The position numbers and the translations under genes were made by a program. A stretch of 64,000 nt of DNA from Pseudogymnoascus destructans. Lineage: Eukaryota; Ascomycota; Leotiomycetes; Thelebolales; Thelebolaceae. The stretch spans positions 1,240,001 through 1,304,000 of the forward strand of contig NW_020167526.1 in assembly GCF_001641265.1 (NCBI RefSeq), written 5' to 3'. Within the stretch, counting starts at the first letter, position 1. Each line of letters opens with the position of its first letter. The notes under the pieces were generated by a model. The model searched no databases and had not been told where the DNA came from. It saw only the letters and a list, made by a program, of their open reading frames with translations. Shown in pieces: positions 23,505 to 36,111 of the stretch.

Positions 23505-24270
23505 GAGGAAGGAACAAATCTATCTAAATCATGTCGCCCAAGCGGTACCTCATCGTACTTTCGAATATGCGATGTCAGAGATCAAATAATTGAGGGAGCA
23601 AGCTGAAGTTCAACAAATGCAAATTGAGGCCCAGCAAACCCAAATTAAAGCCCTCGAACAACAATTACGAGATGCTCAGAGCGGCTCCATGTGGCAGTTC
23701 ATCGGATGGCCATCTAAGACATGCAGCCTTGCAAATACCCGACAAAGTACATATGACTTAGCTCATATTAGCCTAAATTTATGTTGCGCCGTCATTGCAT
23801 TTGCTGCCCTTAAAGACATGGTTTGGGATGGACACTGGAACAGACTATATAGTAAGCATCCCATATCCTGCGCATTTGCGCTGAATGTGCATTACTAACT
23901 ATGCACAGCCCACAATTGCACGAATGGATCAAGTCCTTCTGGAAAAAAGGTTGAAATGGCGGCTGGTATAATGGTTTTGCTGGGTTGTTTTTGCATTGGT
24001 CGAGGATTTGATGGATCACTGGGACGGAAGGTGACGGTGTGTTAATAGGCTATGGAGCTGGGTTGATGCTGATAGCTTCTCTACCTTGTTGTAGGCTATT
24101 GAAAGCAATCGTGTGCTCTTTGATTCTAATAAGCTATGATAATAACTTATGATTGTTAGTCCCTTTCACCCTGCAAGATCGCATGCTCAAAGAACGCAGG
24201 GGCAAGCACCACGGACAATCGTGTCTTCAAACCGCAGCGAAGCGTTCGTTGGCGTCCTCGCATCCCCAGC
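23505..24270. other. Convergent intergenic region
   Basis: About 770 bp between converging 3' ends. A short heptad-like open stretch at 23,590-23,690 (VQQMQIEAQQTQIKALEQQL) could be a remnant coiled-coil exon, but it has no ATG in frame nearby and ends in unrelated sequence. I do not call it a gene. Confidence 0.4.
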
Positions 24271-25667
24271 TCATCCTCCCCCCACAGTAATCCTACAAAT
24301 CCTCACCGGCATAACCGTCTCATAAAACGGCCCCCTCTGCCACTCCGACTCCATCGCCTCCCACTCCAAATGCTCAAGCCCAAACCCATACCTCCCACAC
24401 AACCCCAAAAACTTCCCATACGTCTCCTCATTCCTCACCGTCGACGCAATGACCACCTGCGCCTTCGGAAACAACTCCAGCAAATCCCTAAACGTAGCAA
24501 CCAGCGCCGGCAGCGCCGCAGCATCGTACGTCACGTCCGCGCCGATAATGAAATCCGGGCTCCGATGCTCGAGGAACGTCGCGTCCTCATTCCCCAGCAG
24601 TGCGTGGCCCCATTTCAGTTCCCGCGTACTGACGAGGGGCGAGTCCTGCAGGTCGTTGATGAAGAGATTGGTTCCTAGGTCCGTCATCACGGTGTCGAAG
24701 CCGTCGGTGGCGGTGACGTGCGTGGCGCCGAGGTACTTGACGCAGCAGATGGAGAGGTAGCCTGTCCCGGAGCCGAGTTCGAGGACGGATTTGCCGCGGA
24801 GGGAGAGCGAGGGGGGGAGGGTGGGGGAGCTGAGGAAGGAGCTTAGTTGGAGGGAGGCTTCCCAGGTGCGGAAGCCGGTGGTGCCGGTGCCGCCGAGGAG
24901 GTTGCGGGATTCGAGGATGGTGATGGTGGGGGGGTCGGTTGGGGAGGGCGAGGACGGTGGTGAGGGCGATGGTGCGGATGATGACGGCTGGAGGAGGTTG
25001 GAGAGGGTGTAGGTCACGTATGACTTCTCCTGGGCGGCGACGGCTTCGGGTGGGATGGTGGTGGTGAGGAGGGAGGCGAAGGAGTTCATTAGGTCGTCAG
25101 AAATACTCTGCTGTGGAGATACAAAGGTCAGACATTTGGTTTGGGAAAGTGGAAGTCATCGTGTACGAGTAGATAAATCAATGCTGCAAATAAAATATAT
25201 CTGATATAAGATGTTTGAACTGAAAAGAGAGAGAATCCTCATACTTCCTCTTCCCAATCGGTAATGCTCGCTTCGATCCGCTTCACGAGCTCCTTTAGAA
25301 CCCGCAGCTGATACCGTTGCGGCGGATACCATTTCATTGCATCTTCCGAGAAGATCTCAGAGTACAACAATTGTTGAAACTCCTCATGCTTCAAGCATTC
25401 TTTTGCCGGGTATTTGAGGCTTAGCTGGAGTTGGAGATATTGGCGTTTAAAGAGGCCCAGTTCCTCCCGCCACATGAGCGGCATCATGGCTATCTCCCCG
25501 GAAGCACATTTCATTCTCCAAGGCGCCTGTAATATAATCTCTTCAATCAGGAAAAATCATCCTCGACGTCATAAAAGCTCTTCTCTAGATCTCAAGAAAT
25601 GCTCACGTACTTTTGCTGCGTCGCATGCCGTTGCCGCTTTGGGTTGGGCGGGGTCGTTCAGCCACAT
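24271..25667 (-). CDS. EFM3: EFM3/EEF2KMT-like eEF2 lysine methyltransferase
   Basis: Predicted 392-aa class I SAM-dependent methyltransferase. Exons: 25667-25611, 25526-25245 and 25110-24271 (introns GTACGT..TACAG and GTATGA..CACAG), all in frame. The N-terminal helical region (LGLFKRQYLQLQLSLKYP, RYQLRVLKELVKRIE, then SISDDLM) is that of the FAM86/EFM3 family. The SAM-binding motif I is LELGSGTGYLSI at about residues 223-234, preceded by the family hallmark TTGFRTWEASL. An acidic post-II stretch follows as DFIIGADVTYD. EFM3 methylates a lysine of elongation factor 2. The first short exon is the least certain part, and an internal ATG (25514) is an alternative start. It shares a 220-bp promoter with eS24. 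Confidence 0.85.
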
Positions 25668-25887
25668 GAGGCTCAGCCTTAGTGGCTTAGGGTAGGGCTT
25701 CCACACAGCTTAAGCGCCTCGTTTAATTGACCAATTGCAAAACCACACCAAAGCTAATCCTGAAATTTGTTGATACCCTAAGTAACGTTAGCCCTCCGAA
25801 CTTCTCCCTCTCCCGCCAGCGACCTCACGACCAATTCGACATCTGTCTCGACTTCGCAGACAGCCTTTCGGATTACATACCGTCAAC
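25668..25887. promoter_or_regulatory. Bidirectional promoter EFM3-like / eS24
   Basis: Only 220 bp separate the start codons of a translation-factor methyltransferase and a ribosomal protein, so both genes of the translation apparatus probably use one nucleosome-free region. I see no TATA box. A pyrimidine-rich stretch (25,800-25,820) precedes the eS24 start, as is common at ribosomal protein genes. Confidence 0.45.
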
Positions 25888-26517
25888 ATGGCCGACCGCG
25901 AGCAACCTGTTACGCTGAGAACGCGCAAGTTCATCCGCAACCCTCTTTTGGGCCGCAAGCAGATGGTCATGTAAGTTCATCCACACGCCAGCCCACGATC
26001 GCAAAATACGCTCTGCAGAACGGGGAAGAACATTGAGCAGCTGCTCTGCGGAAATGGATCAGGATATATATATTGGAAGTGGGAAGTGCGAGGGCTAACA
26101 CATGCACCACAGTGACGTCCTGCACCCAAACCGCGCCAACGTGTCCAAGGACGACCTCCGTGTCAAGCTCGCTGAGCTGTACAAGTGCACCAAGGACCAG
26201 ATCAACGTCTTCGGTCTCCAGACCCAGTACGGTGGCGGCAAGACCACCGGCTTCGCCCTCGTTTACGATTCCCCAGAGGCCCTCAAGAAGTTCGAGCCAC
26301 ACTTCAGACTTGTCCGTGTCGGTGCCGCAGAGAAGATCGAGAAGCCATCCAGAGCGCAACGTACGTCCACCGAAACAATCCCCAGGATCCGCGAGACACC
26401 ATGTCAAGGAGGAATCAGAGTGCTAACATTAGAACAGGCCATCAACGCAAGAACAGGCTCAAGACCCTCCGCGGAACGGCCAAGGTCAAGGGACCCAAGA
26501 AGAAGAAGGAGGAATAA
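25888..26517 (+). CDS. rps24: 40S ribosomal protein eS24
   Basis: Predicted 136 aa. Exons: 25888-25970, 26113-26360 and 26438-26517, with introns GTAAGT..CACAG and GTACGT..AACAG. The protein starts MADREQPVTLRTRKFIRN and contains the conserved HPNRANVSKDDLRVKL and FGLQTQYGGGKTTGFALVYD blocks. It ends in a basic tail GPKKKKEE. Length and sequence match eukaryotic eS24 throughout. It is a component of the small ribosomal subunit, needed for pre-rRNA processing. Confidence 0.97.
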
Positions 26518-28033
26518 ACTATTCGCCTTGTGTATGGAGCATACGGTGGTTTGGTTGCGGTGGGTGTTGGGTTGTTCTGGAAGACTGGCATCGTGTATTC
26601 GCATTGCATCAGTCTCCTTCTGTTGTGGTAGCAGAGATTAAGGAAACGAATCGGGACATGATGGCATGAATTCGATCGCTCCGCTGGCCCAATACCATTT
26701 CAACTGAGGTTTACAAAGCGTTTGCTGGCTCTGTGTGTTTGTGTGACAGTGATTTTCCCCTCGTGTCTTTGCTGATGGAAAAGTGTATTCTATTGACAGA
26801 AATATTTTACGAATGGACAACTTCGTGGATACAATATGCTTGAGTGCCATCAAGATCGTGCCTTCCACACCAAGTGTCAGGGTAATTGCCCAACAGACAC
26901 AACCGGAAATCCGACTGTACTATGTCTTACCCATATCAGACGCTCTTTCAGACGCCGTACAATATGACGAAGTCTACCATCAAGGATCCTCCATATCTTA
27001 CCACAAACCTGGTGCACATTTGTCTTGCATCTCCTCACAAGTAGTCACTCTGGTAGGCAAGCAAGGCTTTATTTTCTTCCATCTTCTCTCGATGTCGCAT
27101 ATTTTATATTTCTACTCTACGCAGCCTTGCTCAGCCACGGTCAGGCAGTCCGTCCAGCCCACTGATCCTCAATGTGCCCCAAGACTTGCCAGGGAAGCCG
27201 CTGCTCCCTGCACATGGGCTCTCTTGCACGATGAGCGAGCCAGGTTTGGGGAGGACTTATTGTTGACAAGCATGTCCAACGCAAGAATTAGTAGGTGAAC
27301 GGTGATCAATATCATCTACATTTCCAACCAAAAGCTGGCTTGATGGTGGGTGAACAAGGTCTCACAAGATCATATCGGTACTCTCCCTCGCCCTTGTTAT
27401 ATGTATGCGCATAAAGCTAGTAGTCATTTACAAAGCCAGTCCAATGACTACCGAGTCCGACAACTGTGGCCCCGGGCCTAGTACTCATTATCCCGACTCT
27501 ATCTCCATCCCGTTCCCGTTTCCCCGTTTCCCAGAAGAAGAAAGTCCACGCGATACACCACCGTCTTAATTAAACATGGGGTCTACTGCCCCATTAACGT
27601 TGCAGCGCGTCAAAGGCCTGCCCGTCGTATAATGACATGTGGTCGATTTGCGCCATCATCGGTGCTGTTTCGGTCGATGGAGGCTGACGCAAACACGGCC
27701 TGAAGGTGACAAAAAACGCGAAAACCTAGACACAAAAAAGGACAAACTCCCCCAATCCCGCCCCCGCAACCCCAAGCAATGTCCAAAAGGGCTATCGTGG
27801 GTGTGATGAATTACCCTAGTGATTTTTTTTTGTCTATCCGTGAAATGAGGTTGGAAAAAAAGCAAACCTGTTTGCTTGTTGGGAAGCAAACAAACGAAAG
27901 CACTCCATGCATAATGACAACACAATAAAATATTTTGGGAAACTGCTGAAGAACATGACGATAAATGAAAAGCGCGTGATATTAGAAGGCAAGAAGAAGC
28001 CTTGCCGGAAATTGCAGCGCCACAATGACAGGC
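26518..28033. other. Intergenic, no gene seen
   Basis: About 1.5 kb between the 3' end of eS24 and the 3' end of the Zn2Cys6 gene. Open frames up to 171 codons (26,783-27,298) have no recognisable motif and no codon pattern like the neighbours. The 27,600-28,000 part is probably the 3' UTR of the Zn2Cys6 gene. Confidence 0.45.
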
Positions 28034-29461
28034 TCATGCAACCACATTGCTGATGGCTTCTCGGTGGAGGGAGGTCTCGTGGAGATGGTCCGCATGGCCT
28101 GAGCTTGAGCTTGTGAACGGCACGTATACGTTCCCATCACACAGTGTTCCTCCAGTGTCCATTTGCAGCTTACGGATGGGCAAGTTGTCGCTGCTGGTGC
28201 CGTAACTGAAAAGTTCTGCTTGTGAGGTTTGGGTGCGCAATGATGGCTGATGGCCTTGAGTGTTTGTCCAGCCATTGGAGGTGCTGACATATAAATCTTG
28301 CTCGCCAGTGTTGTCGGTAGAAGAGTATGAATGAGATGTTCCGTCCGAAGATACTGAGAGAGGAGTTTCGCTGTCCATGATCTTGATTCCAGAACCAGAA
28401 TTTGGGGCCAAGGCGCTGCTGTATACAACCCCATCGGATGTACGGGTCAAAGGACGTGCAGGCCTGGGAAGCATTCGTTCATTGCTTGTCAGAGCAGATG
28501 CCGCTGGAAGTGAGTTTGCCATACTTTGGAAGGAGAAGTTGCTTGATTCCGTGCTGATGCTGGAGCGGGATGCATAACTCGCGCCGTGGTTGTACAGCAG
28601 GGGAGGTGCTGAAGTATAGGCACAAGACGGGTCCGGATCGTAGCACGCAGCGTTTACAGCTGCTTTCAATCCTGGAGCCGGTGTCCACGGCCTAGCTGGC
28701 GGGTTTGGCGCGTATTGAAGGCCGATTTGGTCCTGGTTTAACTGTTGGAAATTATGCGGCATGATATTATAATCGACGCCATCATCGGTGTAATCGATCC
28801 CGTATGGAGGCGTGTAATAGGCAGCCTTGGTTGGATACTGATAATCATTGAGGGGCAGCTGTCTATACGACTGCTGGCTGCCAAGAGTGTTCCCCATTGA
28901 AGGGGTCCCGTATGGTGCTATGTAGCAAGGGAGATCTCTGCCCCGATGAAGAGTGCGAAGGGCGGCGGAAGAGTCGTAATTGAAACTGTCCTTGACGAAT
29001 GGCAACTCCTCTGACTGAACCTAACCAGTAGTTAGCTACCTGATGCCACGAGTGAGAAGAGAAAACAGTCCCCAACTTACTCTATTGAACTGGCAGTGGT
29101 CGTTGGTGCCTGCTAATTTACAGTTATGGCAGCCATCATTTCCTTGGGGACCGCTGCATTTGATCTTGCGTTTTCGACAGCGCCCACACTAATAACCAAT
29201 TAAAATATGAGTCTTTGGGGGAACAGATACACGTACAGCGACAGGTATCCTCCGGCGCTGCTGTGGCTTCTGGCCGTCCTCTTGATCTTGATCATTCGGG
29301 TGAGTCTCGTGGGCCGACATCGAATAACCTCGGATGCCGTTTCTCATTCTTTCACCATTGGATTGGTTATATCTCTCATGGCTCACTTGATATGGTATGC
29401 CATTGCGGCTGTAGCGAGTAATACATGGATGTTCAATATCCTCACTCCAAAGTTTTGTCAT
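28034..29461 (-). CDS. Zn2Cys6 fungal transcription factor
   Basis: Predicted 437 aa. Exons: 29461-29237, 29188-29081 and 29014-28034 (introns GTACGT..TTAG and GTAAGT..TTCAG). Exon 2 encodes the whole zinc cluster: C76-x2-C79-x6-C86-x8-C95-x2-C98-x8-C107, starting CGRCRKRKIKC. It is preceded by the basic QRRRIPVA end of exon 1. No fungal-specific middle homology region (MHR) is seen. The rest is Ser/Tyr/Asn/Gln-rich, probably an activation region. Family members bind CGG half-sites as dimers. The target genes are unknown. An upstream exon before 29461 cannot be excluded, because a CAATTGTAG acceptor-like site lies just before the ATG. Confidence 0.88.
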
Positions 29462-32400
29462 GTTCTACAATTGTCTCCGTCAGTATATGCTTTTTAATTT
29501 CTTGGAATATGAAAACTGTGAAAACTCACTCCAATTAATCCACCGGCTATGATTGTTTGACTCCTGTAGTATTTGCAGCTGAGAGGCGTAGGTCATGGTA
29601 TGCTCAATCTCATGTCATACATATAATGGGAGATGGGTTTGAGAAATCGTGGGGTTGCGGAGGCCATCCATGTATTGTTATATCCCCCGCGTGGGTAAAC
29701 AACCGTCCAAAAAGTGTTTGCATCAACTCGCGAATAGTATGTGGGATAACAGTAAATGCGATAGATCAGCGCAGGGTCGCAAAACAACCCTAGGTAACCT
29801 CGTACCACCACGGTATGTTCCCACAACTCCCCGTACATCACTGTACCTAAGTTGTATTTTATGGCGCCTGAGCTATGGGCGCCTGCATATTTCTCTGTTC
29901 GTCTGTCCCTCAGGAGAGCTTAGTATCAAATGTTCACAGAGGTAGGAATCGGCAGCGTTTAACAAACGGATTAAAACCAGCCAGTTTCACAGACAGAGTC
30001 TGTTTGGGCCGCGGGGAAGATTGCTATCAATATTTTACCCAAAGCAACATATACTAAGTCAGGTGAAATAAGCTGTCTCGGGTTCATGAAACTGTTTACT
30101 ATCAAACGAATAGATCTGCCAAGCGCAGCGACTTGGAGGACGCCCTGGGTCCAGGTCAACTCAGTTGCGCCCATGAATATAACATCAGTTAAGGTAGGCT
30201 GTAGCTTTCCGACTCTCCCCACTGCATTCCATATTAGTAACCTATTCAGCAGAGGTACATCTTGGCCAAGCTCTCTAGAAATAGCCTTTTTTGGAATAAT
30301 TTATGATGTGCAGGTCAGGGATAATAATGCATCATCAAGACGATTCAACGGGCTAAACGGGCTCTGCAGGTGATATTAATAGTCAAAGCAATGCATTTAT
30401 AGAATGACAGATGGCGAATGCAAACCCCAAATTCTCCAATAATTTACTTTCTCAGTGCAAGTAATTCTGGAACGAGCTATTGATTTTGAGCTTCTCAGAG
30501 TTACTAGACTCGACGGTTACTCGCGCTCTACAAGTGCCAGAGCTCGTGTTTGCCTAATGCAAGGCCACCCCCAAAGGGGCCTTGTTCCACTCTGTAAGAG
30601 GCCCCTATGTGCCCCTCATTTATGATATATTCGTTGTACGGAAAAGCTGTGAAGCTTCCCCTTCTTGCATCGGACTTTAGAACCGGGTCAGATGAGCGGA
30701 CATGGCTGGGTCTGCTTGGACAGTGGAAATGAATGCATTGGAAGGCGATGAGTCAGCAGAAGCACTTACATGTCAACGATATAAAATGAAAGAATAATCC
30801 GGCCTCATGTACGCAGGGTAACACGGCGACTTCATGCGGTTGAAGGCCATTGGGTCGGCAAACTTTGGTCCACGACGTGAGAAATTTGTCATGAAATTCG
30901 AGCCAGAAATAATGTCCTTTCCGAATCCCAGTATTTCGATTCCCAGTATAACAAGGATCTAATAACGAATCGATTGGCAGGAAACAGTCGTGGGCAAAAT
31001 CTAATAATGAATCAATTTGTGGAAGACAGACGTGGGCAGGCTCAAACATCGCCTTTCCCATGTTCCCTGGCTGTCTCTAGCAGATAGGGAGGGGCAAGCA
31101 AGACACGTTCTGTGGCCGATGACTTGCATTCTGTGATCGTAGGTAGATGCAGGGTTGGTCTCGCTCTCCGGTATTTTCGAGATCTATACGGTTGACCCTG
31201 ACCTGCAACAGAAAGGACTACTTTCAAACTCGCGTATGACCCGTAAGGTAACATAAAGCACGAGGCCATGATTCTTAGCCATTGGAGCGTATCTGGGCTG
31301 CTTCATTCCATATTCAGAACTGCATTTACTCAAATCCCACCATCCTTGGTTTCCAAACGCTCCCATCCCCAGCACGTGGTAAGCAGTAGCACCCCTGTTT
31401 ATTTGTGTTTGGTTCTTCTGAGCAAGACATTTGCCCGCTGTTGCAAGGAGCGTGGATGTGGTCTCCAAGGAATAAGCGGGCGCGGGTTCGGAGGATTGCT
31501 AAACAGCCACCAGGTAGGGAATATGAGGCGGTCTCCGAAAAAAAATCCGCCCCCTCCTTTCACATGGACCCTGACCCTACATATGTGGGGGGTTTCCACG
31601 GAAGATAAGAGGTCAGCTTCGTTTACCGTAAGAAAGCCCCAGGTGAGGTTCTGCCAAGAGCGACAGCAGTGGTGGTATTTCAGAATGCATGTGGCCGAGA
31701 CCAAGTTTAGTCTATGCCAGGGCGACAACAGACGTACATCGGAGTGTACTTGCAGGACACTTCACCGACACCCCTTGGATGCTTTGAGGCTGCACAACGA
31801 CACAAATGGAAAGGTAAAAACAGTCAAATCTCTGAGGCGGATAATATACAAATAAGAGATGTACTTGTACAGTATCGTACAGTCGTACATGTGTGCTGCA
31901 GATGATGTGGGAGTGCTCCAAGGGGTTGCAATGAGCCGTCGAGAGCCGCCAAGACCATGGTGACGGTCTAGAGACAAATGTTAGTTTGCTTTTCAATTTC
32001 TATTTTGTGATTGGATGGTACATGAATAGGTTGTTTGTTACAAGGTCAGGGTGCGCAAGCATTCACCGCCAACTTGTGAGACAAAGAGCAATCTTCAATC
32101 CTACAGCCAGGAGATCTCAGTCGGACATACCACGGACCAGGTTGTTACACAATGATAGGTATATTTGTGGGAGGTTGAAAATAAAATGATAGTCACCGCT
32201 TGCTACCAGTAGTCTGAGGGGTTAAGAATTGATGCTTAAATTTATAACTAGGGATCCCTTGGGTAAGAATAAAATGATGTGCATCACGAAGCAAGGAAGC
32301 AAACCTTCCCCGAGTTGGGAATGGCGCGTGTGTGGAGCTCCAGTAAATAGCCGGCGGCTGGGCGCCTATCCCCACCGCCGATCGATCGATCGCAAGGCTC

Positions 32401-32549
32401 GACCCTCCCGATTTATGAGGGGAAGCTACTTGGTTAGTGACGAATATACGTGCTTTGGGACATGTTTTTGTGCAATAGAGACGCCGGATTATAGCAAAGC
32501 ACAATTCACAATCAAACGGTGCTTAATATTTCACGACCCAATAGGAATC
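29462..32549. other. 3.1-kb gene-free spacer between divergent genes
   Basis: The longest unassigned stretch in the euchromatic part. It has AT-leaning composition and scattered open frames of up to 195 codons (31,268-31,855) without motifs. A 41-bp imperfect direct duplication lies at about 30,954-31,036 (core ATCTAATAA, then GAATC, and a GTGGGCA end). It must hold the promoters and leaders of the Zn2Cys6 factor and of the cyclophilin. Regulators of development often have such long 5' regions. I see no RNA gene. Confidence 0.45.
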
Positions 32550-34064
32550 ATGAGTGTTCTCTTGGAGACCTCCGCTGGTGACATCGTCATCGACCTCCTC
32601 GTCGATTACGCGCCAAAGCTCTGCGAGAAGTGAGTGCAACCCCATATCCTACCCCCCGCACCGCCCACGTAGCTGAATACACAGATCCTAACACTCCCGC
32701 TCGATATAGCTTCCTTAAGCTCTGCAAAGTCAAGTACTACAACTTCTCGCCCGTTTATGGCGTGCAGAAGAACTTCTCGTTTCAGAGCGGAGACCCACTC
32801 GGCCCAGACTCGAAACACAGCGATGGCGGAAGCTCGATATGGGGAATCCTCGATGGGCCAGCGAAGAGGACGTTCGAGGCCGAACTAAACCCAAAGCTGA
32901 AGCATGCAGAGCGAGGCACAGTTAGCATGGCAACTGTACAGTCGCCACGAGACCCCGACAAGCTAATCGCGGGGAGTCAGTTTATAATTACACTTGGCGA
33001 TGAGTTGGATTACCTGGATGGCAAAGCGGCGATATTCGGCAAGGTTGTTGAGGGATTTGACTCACTGGAGAAGATAAACGAAGCGATATGCGACGAGAAG
33101 GGGAGACCTATGGTGGATATCCGCATAAAACATACCGTCGTCCTTGACGACCCATACGACGACCCACCCGGACTGACTGAGCCCCCTGGGTCGCCTCCCC
33201 CAAGCAAGGAGCAGCTCGCAACGGTCCGCATTGGCGAAGATGAAAACCTCGAAGAGACGACGGACCCGGAAGCCGTGGAACGGCAACGGCGAGAGCGCGA
33301 GGCTCGGGCCCAGGCACTCACGCTGGAGATGGTTGGCGATCTCCCATTCGCTGAAGTCAAGCCTCCGGAGAACGTCTTGTTTGTATGCAAGCTCAACCCA
33401 GTGACGACAGGTAAGACACTGCTATTATCCAGCCTCAAGTCCCAACCATGCTAACTGCCGCCTAGACGAGGACCTTGAGTTGATCTTCTCCCGCTTTGGC
33501 ACTATCCTCTCCTGCGAAGTCATCCGTGACAAGCGGACTGGCGACAGTCTTCAGTACGCCTTTATTGAATATGCAGACCAGGCTTCTTGCGAGCAAGCTT
33601 ACTTCAAGATGCAAGGGGTGCTTATTGACGACCACCGAATTCACGTCGACTTTTCACAGTCAGTCTCGAAACTCTCTGACACGTGGCGCACAGCAACGAA
33701 CTCCAAGAGGCGGCAGGGCGGCGGCGGATTTGGTGGCGTGAGTGGGCTGGAGAAAAAGAGGCAGTATAAGGCAGACGACTATGGAGTGAGGAGAGATAGG
33801 TACGGAATGGTATATGATGAGGAAGAATTGCGGAGGCGGGGGGAGAGGGAATGGGAAAGGGGCGGCAAGCCGAGTCGCAGCTCAGAAAGAAATGAAAAAT
33901 CACGAAGCAGGAGTCCGAGCCCGCGCAGGAAAGAGACGCGTCACTACGATTCACGAGACGATGGAAGGAGACGTGACGACAGGGATAGGGATAGATACCG
34001 TGACCGTGGCTACGAGAGTCGAGGCGGTGGTGGCAGAAGGGATGACGGTTATAGGAGGCGCTGA
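32550..34064 (+). CDS. cyp6: PPIL4/Cyp6-type cyclophilin with RRM
   Basis: Predicted 459-aa nuclear peptidyl-prolyl isomerase. Exons: 32550-32629, 32710-33410 and 33466-34064. Residues 1-165 form the cyclophilin domain (MSVLLETSAGDIVIDL, then SVYG-like PVYGVQKNF, GSQFIITLG). Residues about 246-325 form an RRM (NVLFVCKLNPVTTDEDL with RNP-like YAFIEYAD). The tail is Arg/Asp/Ser-rich (RS/RD repeats), typical of splicing-associated proteins. The usual catalytic Arg of active cyclophilins is replaced in this subfamily, and here the FxxQxGDP block reads NFSFQSGDP, so isomerase activity may be weak. Start and splice sites are unambiguous. Confidence 0.92.
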
Positions 34065-34503
34065 GGCTGCGTTGTAAACGGTTGCACGGCGTTGCGGCAT
34101 TATTCCGTGACGCGCACGCAGAACCTATGAAATGGTAAAATATGAAGACGGCCTCCAAGCACGACAGCTATGTCATTATTAGATACAGATCCGACAAGAT
34201 ACCCTCGTACCCACGGCGCTAAGCACGTAATCCATTGTCCTTCGGCTTCCGCAAGACATTCATGCAGCTACGCGTATTCTGCAAGTCCTCACTTCCGGCG
34301 ATCTCCTCCCCCCGGGCGTACAGGCAAGGTGTGAGCAAGCAAGCAAACAACAGCTAGGGATAGCCTTGTAAATGACTCTCTGCCAGATCCCGTCCGAAAT
34401 GTCTCGACCCCAGCCACACGTGGCAGCATCCCTTACACTGTCGTATGCCCGGTCGATCATTCGGCATCAGTCACTCGGAGTATTACTCTGGGAAAGGAAT
34501 TCT
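34065..34503. other. Convergent intergenic spacer
   Basis: About 440 bp between the converging 3' ends of the cyclophilin and the conserved hypothetical gene. No gene or repeat seen. Confidence 0.4.
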
Positions 34504-35441
34504 TCAACTCGAAGCCCCAACATCATACGCCGTCCCGCGATTCAACGCCTCGTCGAGCCGGACAATCGTGTTCTCGTAAACCTTCGCGACATCCATGTTA
34601 TGCAGCTCGGGTTCTTCCTCGTCCCAACCCATCTGCATATCCCCCCCATCCGTCCCGTCATCCTCCGTCACTGTAGCCATACTTCCCTCATCCTCCACCT
34701 CCCCCTCCCTCCCCATAACCTCCACGACGACAACACGTGTCTGCTCAACGATACTCTTACACCTCACCATATCCGTCCTGCTCATCCCACTCCCCTCCTC
34801 CTCCAGCCCCGGCAGCGCCTCCCCGCTCGCCATATCCTTCCCACCCAACAAACTCGCAAGCGCATGGTCCATCTTCCCCAATAACTCGAACGTCGCCCCC
34901 GGCGCAGCTGGGAAGGCTGGTAGATACGTCGACACCGCCAGTGCGATATTAAACAAGTACGGGATCTGTAGACTCGCTACCCCATCATGTAAGTCAGCAT
35001 CAGGCATCAACATTCCATCCACCCCCAACGCAAGGAGCCGCAGCCGCGCCGGTCCCCGTCCCGAGCGTAGGGGCCCAAAGCAATCCCAAAGAAAAGAAAA
35101 TAGCAAAACTCACGCGTCCCACTCCTCCAAAGCACATCTACAACCTCCCCCAAATCCCTACACACATCCCCCATCCTCTCATACCCCCTCGCCTCGGCCC
35201 CGCCCCCATCCCCCCTCATCTCAACCGGCTGAAACTTCTTCACATACCGTCTCGAAACCTTCAACAACGCATTCTCGACCCACCGCCGCGTCGTCTCTTC
35301 TCTGCCGCTGCCCGGGCGGAGGGGGCGCGGGCGCGGGTGCGGGAGGCTGGTGTGGGTGTGGGGGGAGGAGATGGAGGGGGTGGAGGGGGTGGGGGAGGGG
35401 AGGGGGGAAGGCAGGAAGCCGCCGGGGAGGGGGGCGGACAT
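34504..35441 (-). CDS. Conserved fungal protein of unknown function
   Basis: Predicted 266 aa. Exon 1 is 35441-35114 and exon 2 is 34976-34504 (intron GTGAGT..GGTAG), rejoining at SGTPSLQIPYLFNIALAV. The N-terminus is Pro/Ser-rich. The core is helical (VENALLKVSRRYVKKFQ, then VVDVLWRSGTPSLQIPYL, and KMDHALASLLGGKD). The C-terminal part has an acidic DDGTDGGDMQMGWDEEEPE region before a last amphipathic helix. It resembles a Pezizomycotina family that databases sometimes label as meiotic-recombination-related, a label I do not trust because no RecA fold is visible. Function unknown. Confidence 0.72.
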
Positions 35442-36027
35442 GGGGTGGGTGGGTAGGTGGGTGATGCAGGTGTGTGAGGGGGTTCTGGAAGGTGGGTGAT
35501 GGATGGGTTATGGGTCTGGGGTTGTGGATGAGAGGTGTTTTGGTGGAAGTTGGTGGGGAGTGGGGAGGGGAGGGGCGAGGCTGAGGGCCGCGAAGTGACG
35601 GATGCGATGACGAGGTAGGGCTGCGAGGCTGAAAGACGAGTTATTTGGAAGGGATGGAGTTTTGATCTTCTCAACTATACATCATGTTAAAATCAATATA
35701 CTATATACAAAGCCAAATTTGATATTCCCAAATCGTAATTTCTTGTGCAACAATACCATCATCATACATAAACCCTCCCATTACTCCAGCCTTACATTTT
35801 TCAAATATCACTCCCCATTTCCACCGCCCAAAAAAATAAATCCAAATTCAACCCCCCATCACCAACATCCATCACCCTCCCCTCTGCATCAGATAAAACC
35901 CCCTTCCCCCCTCAGCTACCTAACTCCCCTCCCTTTCCCCTCCCTTTCCCCTCCAGCCCCCCTTCTCGAAGCCCGCCATCCCTGGTCACACCGCCAACAA
36001 GCCGTGCAACCACACCAGCCTGCCGCC

Positions 36028-36072
36028 TCAACCCCTACTCCCCTACTCCCCTACTCCCCTACTCCCCTACTC
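36028..36072. repeat. TACTCCCC octamer repeat
   Basis: About five tandem copies of an 8-bp C-rich unit without spacers. Confidence 0.8.
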
Positions 36073-36111
36073 CCTCCCTCCCTAAACACCTACCACCCCC
36101 CCCCTTCCCGT

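Noticed and set aside
23590..23898. Coiled-coil gene after the SP-RING gene
   Set aside because: No ATG in frame and only about 30 helical residues before unrelated sequence.
31268..31855. 195-codon open frame
   Set aside because: No motif, no splice context and ordinary non-coding composition in a long promoter-type spacer.
34504..35441. Meiotic recombinase DMC1
   Set aside because: Proteins of this family sometimes carry that label, but no Walker A/B or RecA fold is visible here.
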